From Streptomyces katrae (GTDB lineage Bacteria; Actinomycetota; Actinomycetes; Streptomycetales; Streptomycetaceae): DNA of 11,249 nucleotides. Numbering within the stretch: position 1 is the first letter of the stretch; each line of letters starts with the position of its first letter. The notes under the pieces are model-generated. The model saw only the letters and a list, made by a program, of their open reading frames with translations. It was not told the DNA's origin and ran no database searches. Both the position numbers and the translations under genes were made by a program. The DNA lies in the NCBI RefSeq assembly GCF_000966975.1, contig NZ_JZWV01000713.1:1-11249 (forward strand). Direction: 5' to 3'. Positions 6,682 through 11,249 of the stretch are shown here, piece after piece.

Positions 6682-6737
6682 CCGGTGAGGTGCGCGCCGC
6701 CGCCCGCCCGTCCGCGGGCGGCGGGGCGCCTCACCGG
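6682..6737 (+). other. Large imperfect hairpin in the gluB-gluC gap
   Basis: CCGGTGAGG (6682-6690) pairs with CCTCACCGG (6729-6737). An 11-bp inner stem (6697-6707 with 6714-6724) closes a 6-nt loop CCGTCC (6708-6713). The two are joined by four further pairs, one of them G:U, with two single-base bulges, for about 24 bp in all. It starts 5 nt after the gluB stop and has no U-tract downstream. It is best read as a 3' stabiliser of gluB mRNA and a partial barrier to transcription of gluCD. Confidence 0.8.
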
Positions 6738-6763
6738 CCATCCTGGGGAGAGCGCAGGGCATC

Positions 6764-7438
6764 GTGTTCGACTTTCTTGAATCCGGGCAGTACGACCTGC
6801 TCGGAGCCTTCTGGGTGACGGTTCAGCTCACCCTCTACTCGGCGGTGGGCTCCCTGGTCTGGGGCACCGTCCTGGCCGGGATGCGGGTCAGCCCGGTCCC
6901 GCTGATGCGGGCCTTCGGCACCGCGTACGTGAATCTGGTCCGCAACACGCCGCTGACCCTGCTGGTCATCGGCAGCTCGCTCGGCCTCAGCCAGACCCTC
7001 GGCATCAACCTGGGCGGCGGGACCTTCAAGGAGACCGGCTTCCGCCTCGCCGTCCTCGCGCTGACCGCCTACACCGGCACCTTCGTCTGCGAGGCACTGC
7101 GCTCGGGCATCAACACCGTGCCCGTGGGCCAGGCCGAGGCCGCCCGCGCGCTGGGGCTGAGCTTCTTCCAGGTGCTCACCCTGATCGTGCTCCCCCAGGC
7201 CTTCCGGGCGGTCATCGCGCCGCTCGCCAACGTACTGATCGCCCTCACCAAGAACACCACGGTGGCGGCGGCCATCGGCGTGGCCGAAGCGGCCCTGCTG
7301 ATGAAGGAAATGATCGAGAACGAGGCGGACGCGCTCTTCGCCGTGTTCGGGATCTTCGCCCTCGGCTTCTGCCTGCTGACCCTGCCCACCGGTCTGCTGC
7401 TGGGCTGGGTGGCCAAGCGAGTGGCGGTGAAGCGATGA
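6764..7438 (+). CDS. gluC: Glutamate ABC transporter permease 1
   Basis: A 224-residue integral membrane subunit of the PAAT uptake system (BPD_transp_1 / HisMQ type). The GTG start at 6764 follows GGGGAG (6745-6750) at a rather long spacing. Hydrophobic segments are visible at about 14-40, 62-80, 93-112, 138-160 and 190-216. The cytoplasmic coupling loop that docks on the ATPase carries the EAA motif at 122-145 (GQAEAARALGLSFFQ, ending LPQA). The early motif NLVRNTPL (57-64) is typical of amino acid permeases. Its stop codon overlaps the gluD start (ATGA, 7435-7438), so the two permeases are translationally coupled and are expected to form a heterodimer. Confidence 0.92.
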   Translation: MFDFLESGQYDLLGAFWVTVQLTLYSAVGSLVWGTVLAGMRVSPVPLMRAFGTAYVNLVRNTPLTLLVIGSSLGLSQTLGINLGGGTFKETGFRLAVLALTAYTGTFVCEALRSGINTVPVGQAEAARALGLSFFQVLTLIVLPQAFRAVIAPLANVLIALTKNTTVAAAIGVAEAALLMKEMIENEADALFAVFGIFALGFCLLTLPTGLLLGWVAKRVAVKR

Positions 7439-8328
7439 ACTCGGTGCTGTACGACGTCCCCGGCCCCAAGGCCAAGGCCCGCAACTGGATCTACACGGCC
7501 GTCTTCCTGGTCCTGTTCGCGCTCGCCGCCTGGTGGATCCTGTCCGTCATGGCGGACAAGCACCAGCTCGACGCCGACAAGTGGACCCCCTTCGTCACCG
7601 ACGGCCGGGTGTGGACCACCTATCTGCTCCCCGGGCTCGGGGAGACCCTGAAGGCCGGCGCGATCGCCATGGTGATCGCCCTGCCGCTGGGTGCCCTGCT
7701 GGGCATCGGCCGGCTCTCCGACCACGCCTGGGTGCGCGGCCCGGTCGGCACGGTCGTCGAGTTCTTCCGCGCCATCCCGGTGCTGATGCTGATGATGTTC
7801 GGCTACGCGTTCTTCGTGAAGTTCGTGCCCGCCGTGGCCTCCGACTTCCGGCCTCTGTACGCGGTGGTCACCGGTCTGGTGCTGTACAACTCGGCCGTCA
7901 TCGCCGAGATCGTCCGCGCGGGTGTGCTCTCCCTGCCCCGCGGCCAGACCGACGCCGCCAAGGCGATCGGCATGCGCAAGGGCCAGACCATGGTCCACGT
8001 CCTGATCCCGCAGGCCGTCACGGCCATGCTGCCCGCCCTGGTCAGCCAGCTCGTGGTCATCCTCAAGGACACCGCACTCGGCGGCTCGCTGCTCGGCCTC
8101 ACCGACCTGCTGGCCGCGAACCGGCAGATCTCGGCGAACTACACCAACACCATCGCCTCGCTCGTGGTGATCGCCCTGATCTACATCGCGGTGAACTTCG
8201 CCCTCACCTCCTTCGCCTCCTGGACGGAGGGCCGGCTGCGGAAGTCGAAGAAGAGCACCGGCGCCGTGGTCGCCGTGGCCGAGGTCGACGACCTGGCCAC
8301 CGGGGCCAACTCGGCGGGTGTGGCGTAG
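7435..8328 (+). CDS. gluD: Glutamate ABC transporter permease 2
   Basis: A 297-residue partner permease, starting at ATG 7435 inside the gluC stop. An N-terminal TM segment (about 18-39) precedes a short external stretch. The core membrane domain then starts near 67 with helices at about 70-93, 110-130, 141-162, 196-212 and 239-262. The coupling-loop EAA motif is GQTDAAKAIGMRKGQ (170-184), ending IPQA (191-194), and FFRAIPVL (110-117) matches the permease family's R-[NA]-x-P stretch. About 30 hydrophilic residues follow the last helix (RKSKKSTG, then an acidic Ala-rich end), of no clear function. It is the last gene of the operon, followed at once by two hairpins including a strong terminator. 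Confidence 0.92.
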   Translation: MNSVLYDVPGPKAKARNWIYTAVFLVLFALAAWWILSVMADKHQLDADKWTPFVTDGRVWTTYLLPGLGETLKAGAIAMVIALPLGALLGIGRLSDHAWVRGPVGTVVEFFRAIPVLMLMMFGYAFFVKFVPAVASDFRPLYAVVTGLVLYNSAVIAEIVRAGVLSLPRGQTDAAKAIGMRKGQTMVHVLIPQAVTAMLPALVSQLVVILKDTALGGSLLGLTDLLAANRQISANYTNTIASLVVIALIYIAVNFALTSFASWTEGRLRKSKKSTGAVVAVAEVDDLATGANSAGVA

Positions 8329-8329
8329 G

Positions 8330-8350
8330 GGGCTGACGTCCGGTCAGTCC
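8330..8350 (+). terminator. Small hairpin just after gluD
   Basis: CTGAC (8333-8337) and GTCAG (8343-8347) pair, extended outward by a G:U and two G:C pairs to an 8-bp stem with a GTCCG loop. It begins 2 nt after the gluD stop and lies 18 nt ahead of the main terminator. It may act as a backup or a 3'-end protector. Confidence 0.4.
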
Positions 8351-8367
8351 GGTATGACCCGTAGCCT

Positions 8368-8401
8368 GTGTGGTGCGGCGGAACTCTCCGCCGCACCACA
8401 C
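8368..8401 (+). terminator. Strong terminator of the gluABCD operon
   Basis: Perfect 15-bp arms GTGTGGTGCGGCGGA (8368-8382) and TCCGCCGCACCACAC (8387-8401) enclose an ACTC loop, followed by TGCTTTGTCC. The long GC-rich stem with a short T-containing tail is the usual form of a Streptomyces intrinsic terminator. An ATG at 8370 lies inside the stem and is not a credible gene start. Confidence 0.88.
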
Positions 8402-8424
8402 TGCTTTGTCCGGACCCGGGTCAC

Positions 8425-8458
8425 TTGACGCCGGAACTTCCAGTGGGTTGCATACGTT
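8425..8458 (+). promoter_or_regulatory. Possible promoter region of the monooxygenase gene
   Basis: A TTGACG hexamer (8425-8430) lies downstream of the terminator, and candidate -10 elements follow. TTGCAT (8448-8453) has 17-bp spacing but a poor match. TACGTT (8453-8458) fits better but has a 22-bp spacing. A promoter here is likely because the terminator isolates the next gene, but the exact -10 is uncertain. Confidence 0.35.
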
Positions 8459-8459
8459 C

Positions 8460-8469
8460 TGTGATCACA
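8460..8469. promoter_or_regulatory. Perfect palindrome TGTGATCACA upstream of the monooxygenase
   Basis: A 10-bp perfect palindrome lies 23 bp ahead of the start codon and directly after the likely -10 region, where a repressor would block transcription. It lacks the 6-bp spacer of a CRP site. GntR-, TetR- or MarR-type regulators are possible binders, but none is encoded beside it in this window. Confidence 0.4.
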
Positions 8470-8492
8470 TACCGGACATCGGGAGCCGCATC

Positions 8493-10064
8493 ATGGACCC
8501 GGTGATCGTCGTCGGCTCGGGACCCGTCGGACTCTCCCTGTCCCTCGCCCTGGCCGGCCACGGCGTGCCCTCCGTCCTCCTCGACGAGGGGCCCGGCAAG
8601 GACGAGCCCCGGCCCGCCCGCAGTGTCGTCCTGCACTCCGACACCGCGGCCATGGTCCAGCGCCTGGGCTGTACGACCCTGCGCGACGAGGGAGCCCGGT
8701 ACGCGGCCTGGCGCACCATGAGGCGCCGTCAGGAGACCCGGCGGATCACGTTCGAGGACCACCCCGCGCCCCTGCACCTCCCCCAGCACGCCCTCACGCG
8801 CGGGCTGCGCGCCGCCGCCGGCGCACACCCCCTGGTCCAACTGGCCACCGACACCAAGCTGGAGTCCCTGGAGCAGGACGACCGCGGGGTCACCGCCCGC
8901 ACCCGGGGCGGGGACACGACCTGGTGGCGCGGCAGCCACCTGGTCGGCTGCGACGGCGCCCGCTCCACCGTGCGCAAGCTCCTCGGCATCCGCTTCCCCG
9001 GCTGGACCGCCGTCGAGCGGCACGCCGTGGCCGCGCTGCGCGCCGAACTGCCCTGGCCCGGAGAGGCCTTGCTGCACCGCAACCCGCCGTCCGGGCCCGA
9101 GGAGATCACCGCCCGGCCGCTGCCCGACGGGATCTGGCGGCTGGACTGGCTGCTGCCGCCGCGCGGGGACCTCGTCACCCCGGACGCCCTCGTCACCCTG
9201 ATCCGCGACACCCTGGCGCTGTGGTGCGGGGGCAGCACTCCCCCGTACGACCTCATCGACACGGGCGTGCACATCCAGCACCACCGCCTCGCCCGGCGCT
9301 GGCGCGACGGCCGGGCCTTCCTCGCCGGGGACGCCGCACACCTGCTGGGCGCGCTCGGCACCCAGAGCGTCGAGGAGGGGCTGCGCGACGCGGAGAACCT
9401 GGCCTGGAAGCTGGCCCTGGACTGGCACCAGGGCGCCTCCGACGCCCTGCTCGACAGCTACGAGGGCGAGCGGCGCACGGCAGTCGCCGCCCGGCTGCGC
9501 GCCGCCGACCAGACCATGCCCGTCCTGCGCGGCGGAGCCGGCCTGCGCAGCCTCCTGCCGGGTTCGGGCAGGTCGGCCGAAGGCCTGCTGACCGACGGGC
9601 ACCTGGGCCGGGGCCCCCTGGGCGGCCGGCCGGTGTACGCGCCTCCGGTGGCCGTGCGCGAGGTCCCCACGGACACGGAGCCCGGCGGGCCCGTGGCGAA
9701 CGTACCCGTCTCCGCGCCCGACGGGTCCACCGTCCCGCTGCGGGACCTGCTGGGCCGGGGGAAGCTGCTGGTGCTGCTGGTGGCGCCGGGCACCGGAGTG
9801 TGGGACCGGCGCCACTGGGCGGGGGCCGGGCTGATGCCCCGGCTCGCCGCGGCCGTGACCGCGCTGCCGGTCCCGGCCGAGCTGCTGGTGGCGGACGCCT
9901 ACCCGGGGGCCCCGGCGCACACCGTGCTCCTGGTACGGCCCGACGGGCACCTCGCCGCGACCTTCGCGGGGGTCCGCCCGGCCGAGCTGTACGCGGCGGC
10001 GGACGCGGTGCGGGCGGGTGCTCCGGCGGGCGTCCCCGCCACACCCGCGCCCGTGATCGATTGA
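8493..10064 (+). CDS. FAD-dependent monooxygenase (aromatic hydroxylase type) with thioredoxin-like tail
   Basis: A 523-residue class A flavoprotein hydroxylase (PF01494-like). Such enzymes use NAD(P)H and O2 to hydroxylate an organic, usually aromatic, substrate. ATG 8493 has GGGAG (8481-8485) at 7-nt spacing. The in-frame ATG at 8370 lies inside the gluD terminator and is rejected. Motifs: dinucleotide fold VGSGPVG (7-13), the 'DG' motif at C153-D154-G155 (VGCDGARSTVRKLLG) and the 'GD' motif at FLAGDAAH (276-283, D280). After GDAAH the usual P-x-G-G-x-G-x-N run is replaced by LLGALGTQSVEEG. Residues from about 425 to 515 resemble the thioredoxin-like C-terminal domain of phenol- and polyketide-type hydroxylases, without a CxxC pair. 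The substrate is unknown. Its stop overlaps the promoter candidate of the next operon. Confidence 0.85.
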   Translation: MDPVIVVGSGPVGLSLSLALAGHGVPSVLLDEGPGKDEPRPARSVVLHSDTAAMVQRLGCTTLRDEGARYAAWRTMRRRQETRRITFEDHPAPLHLPQHALTRGLRAAAGAHPLVQLATDTKLESLEQDDRGVTARTRGGDTTWWRGSHLVGCDGARSTVRKLLGIRFPGWTAVERHAVAALRAELPWPGEALLHRNPPSGPEEITARPLPDGIWRLDWLLPPRGDLVTPDALVTLIRDTLALWCGGSTPPYDLIDTGVHIQHHRLARRWRDGRAFLAGDAAHLLGALGTQSVEEGLRDAENLAWKLALDWHQGASDALLDSYEGERRTAVAARLRAADQTMPVLRGGAGLRSLLPGSGRSAEGLLTDGHLGRGPLGGRPVYAPPVAVREVPTDTEPGGPVANVPVSAPDGSTVPLRDLLGRGKLLVLLVAPGTGVWDRRHWAGAGLMPRLAAAVTALPVPAELLVADAYPGAPAHTVLLVRPDGHLAATFAGVRPAELYAAADAVRAGAPAGVPATPAPVID

Positions 10065-10090
10065 CCGCCCTCGGCCACTCGTGGTTCACT
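10061..10090 (+). promoter_or_regulatory. Candidate promoter of the leader / dioxygenase / rhodanese operon
   Basis: TTGACC (10061-10066) overlaps the TGA stop of the monooxygenase. TTCACT (10085-10090) follows after 18 bp. Transcription would start near 10097-10098, which gives a short leader of about 40 nt before the Cys-rich peptide. The -35 is good and the -10 is imperfect. Confidence 0.4.
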
Positions 10091-10136
10091 CGCCGACATG
10101 ACCGGCAACGACGTACGCCTGTGGCGGAGGGTTCAC

Positions 10137-10184
10137 ATGGACCTGCTCCGCTATGCGGGCTGCGTGTGTCGCCCCTCCTGCTGA
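10137..10184 (+). CDS. Cysteine-rich regulatory leader peptide, MDLLRYAGCVCRPSC
   Basis: A 15-codon reading frame with a strong ribosome site (GGAGG 10126-10130, 6 nt before ATG), ending at TGA 10182-10184, 80 nt before the dioxygenase gene. Three of its last seven residues are cysteine (C9, C11, C15). Short actinobacterial peptides with Cys-rich ends preceding sulfur-metabolism genes are commonly annotated as putative leader peptides, and Cys-rich upstream ORFs in mycobacteria are reported to mediate cysteine-responsive attenuation. Ribosome speed over the Cys codons would therefore report charged tRNA-Cys and set expression of the two genes behind it. An in-frame upstream ATG at 10098 would give a 28-residue version, but it has no ribosome site. 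The coding call is strong by pattern; the mechanism is inferred. Confidence 0.8.
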   Translation: MDLLRYAGCVCRPSC

Positions 10185-10264
10185 TTCGCCCCTCTCCCGC
10201 GCGCCCCGCTGCCCTTCCGGGCCCGCGCGCCCCTTTCGCGAACCCCCAGGACGGTCACGTTCCC

Positions 10265-10798
10265 ATGTCTGCTCCCGTGCCCACGCACGCCCCCGCCCGC
10301 ACCTCCGCCCCCACCGCGGCGGAACTCCTCGACTTCGCCCTGCGCACCGCCGCCGACCCCGAGATCATCGACTCCCTCCCCCTCGATCCGGAGGGCCGGA
10401 CCTGGATCCGGCTCGACGGGCCGGGCGGCAGCGAGGCCTGGCTGATCGGCTGGCCGCCGGGCACCGGCACCGGCTGGCACGACCACGCCGAGTCCCGGGG
10501 CGCTTTCGCCACCGCCCGGGGCCGGCTCACCGAGCACTCCCTGACGGTGCGGCTGCCCTCGGAGGGGTGGCGGACCCTGGAGCTGACCCCGGAGGTGGAC
10601 CGCACCCGCAGCCTCGGCGCGGTGACCGGGCGGGCGTTCGGCGAGCACCACGTCCACGAGGTGCTCAACGAGTCCGACTCCGAGCACGCGATCTCGGTCC
10701 ACGCCTACTACCCGCCGCTCCCGCTGATCCGCCGCTACAGCCGCAGCGGGGCGGTCCTCAGGCTGGAGCACGTCGAGCGCCCGGCGGACTGGCAGTGA
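10265..10798 (+). CDS. Cysteine dioxygenase family protein (cupin thiol dioxygenase)
   Basis: A 177-residue cupin of the cysteine dioxygenase type I family, expected to oxidise a thiol (cysteine to cysteine sulfinate, or a relative such as 3-mercaptopropionate) with a mononuclear Fe(II) and O2 in the cytoplasm. ATG 10265 follows AGGACGG (10248-10254). The iron ligands are H72 and H74 (GWHDHAESRG) and probably H131 (HHVHEVLN). The S-x-H-x-Y triad is S144-H146-Y148 (SVHAYYPPL). R49 is in the place of the carboxylate-binding Arg. The position of the mammalian cross-linking Cys93 is Gly79, as is usual in bacterial enzymes. The first 18 residues are a Pro/Thr/Ala-rich tail of no clear role. The stop overlaps the next start. 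Cysteine versus another thiol cannot be decided from sequence. Confidence 0.88.
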   Translation: MSAPVPTHAPARTSAPTAAELLDFALRTAADPEIIDSLPLDPEGRTWIRLDGPGGSEAWLIGWPPGTGTGWHDHAESRGAFATARGRLTEHSLTVRLPSEGWRTLELTPEVDRTRSLGAVTGRAFGEHHVHEVLNESDSEHAISVHAYYPPLPLIRRYSRSGAVLRLEHVERPADWQ

Positions 10799-11196
10799 GC
10801 GGCGGCGCGGCCCCGGTGGGCATCGACGAGCTGCTGGAGCGGGTGCGGGCGACGTACACCCGTGTCGACGCGCGTTCCGCGTACGAGGAGTGGCGGGGCG
10901 GGGACGCCCTGCTGGTGGACATCCGCTACCAGGCGCTGCGCGAGCGGGACGGGGTGATCCCGGGGGCGGTGGTGGTGGAACGGAACGAACTGGAGTGGCG
11001 GCTGGACCCGCTGGGGTCCCACCGGCTCCCGGAGGCCGTCTCGCACGATGTGCGGGTGGTGGTGATCTGCAACGAGGGCTACGCGTCCTCGCTGGCCGCG
11101 GCCTCGCTCCACGCGCTGGGGCTCCGCCGGGCGACGGACCTCACGGGCGGCTACCAGGCCTGGCGCTCCGCGGGCCTCCCGACCGCCCCCGCCTGA
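10795..11196 (+). CDS. Single-domain rhodanese (sulfurtransferase)
   Basis: A 133-residue rhodanese-fold protein expected to carry sulfane sulfur on a cysteine persulfide. GTG 10795 overlaps the dioxygenase stop (GTGA, 10795-10798), so the two are translationally coupled. Landmarks: R27-S-A-Y-E-E-W (substrate-side helix), VDIR (41-44), VIPGAV (54-59), and the active-site loop VVICNEGYASS with nucleophile C92, the only cysteine. The final segment LTGGYQAWRSAGLP is the usual rhodanese end. The loop C-N-E-G-Y-A-S is of CdsH/GlpE-like size (six residues after Cys). Pairing with a cysteine-dioxygenase-family enzyme suggests handling of sulfite, thiosulfate or persulfide made during thiol breakdown. 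The exact donor and acceptor are unknown. Confidence 0.9.
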   Translation: MSGGAAPVGIDELLERVRATYTRVDARSAYEEWRGGDALLVDIRYQALRERDGVIPGAVVVERNELEWRLDPLGSHRLPEAVSHDVRVVVICNEGYASSLAAASLHALGLRRATDLTGGYQAWRSAGLPTAPA

Positions 11197-11221
11197 CGGT
11201 CGTCCGCTGCGCGGAGCCGTC
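11195..11221 (+). terminator. Candidate terminator after the rhodanese gene
   Basis: GACGG (11195-11199) pairs with CCGTC (11217-11221), and TCCGC (11203-11207) with GCGGA (11211-11215), around a TGC loop. This gives a 10-bp stem broken by a 3x1 internal loop, and it overlaps the TGA stop. No T-run follows, so termination here is plausible but not certain. The last 28 bp of the window show nothing further. Confidence 0.4.
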
Positions 11222-11249
11222 TCCCCGCCCCGCCCTTCGCCCGTTCCCC

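Noticed and set aside
8460..8469. CRP-type binding site
   Set aside because: A CRP site needs TGTGA-N6-TCACA. Here the half-sites abut without a spacer, so it is kept only as a palindrome.
8370..8492. Upstream ATG at 8370 for the monooxygenase
   Set aside because: It lies inside the perfect gluD terminator stem. The start at 8493 has GGGAG at ideal spacing and begins directly with the FAD-binding strand.
10185..10264. Intrinsic terminator between the Cys leader and the dioxygenase gene
   Set aside because: Only short, competing GC pairings (GCGCGC twice, GCCC/GGGC) and the 8-bp palindrome TTCGCGAA are visible, with no stable stem plus T-run. If attenuation occurs, it is more likely translational or Rho-dependent.

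Overview
The window is very GC-rich, with strong G/C at third codon positions, Streptomyces-style GTG starts and 4-bp start/stop overlaps. It also has one in-frame TTA codon, the rare leucine codon that depends on bldA in this genus. The centre matches from memory the Streptomyces gluR-gluK / gluABCD glutamate locus (SCO5779-SCO5774 in S. coelicolor). I read the window as a Streptomyces chromosome segment.

Left part (1-2516, + strand): the 3' end of a probable glycoside hydrolase, then a Tat-exported endo-beta-N-acetylglucosaminidase of family GH85. Together they look like an N-glycan breakdown module. The GH85 gene carries a TTA codon at position 16. It runs tail to tail into the sensor kinase gene with only 4 bp between stop codons.

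Centre (2521-8401): a minus-strand two-component system, gluR (OmpR-type regulator) followed by gluK (sensor kinase). It is divergent, across a 283-bp control region, from the plus-strand operon gluA (ATPase), gluB (binding lipoprotein), gluC and gluD (permeases). The control region holds an 11-bp-phased direct repeat near gluR, a perfect GTACGCGTAC palindrome, and a 7-10-7 inverted repeat that covers the -35 and spacer of the best gluA promoter candidate. Inside the operon, hairpins flank gluB on both sides, including a stem of about 24 bp between gluB and gluC. This fits making more binding protein than permease. A perfect 15-bp-stem terminator closes the operon.

Right part (8493-11249, + strand): a flavoprotein monooxygenase with a thioredoxin-like tail and a palindrome upstream. 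Next comes a compact thiol/sulfur operon: a 15-residue cysteine-rich leader peptide (MDLLRYAGCVCRPSC), a cysteine-dioxygenase-family cupin enzyme, and a translationally coupled single-domain rhodanese. The leader suggests that cysteine supply controls the two enzymes through ribosome behaviour. This is the most interesting regulatory arrangement in the window.

No rRNA, tRNA, CRISPR, IS element or phage feature was seen, and no stretch over 300 bp lacks a gene.
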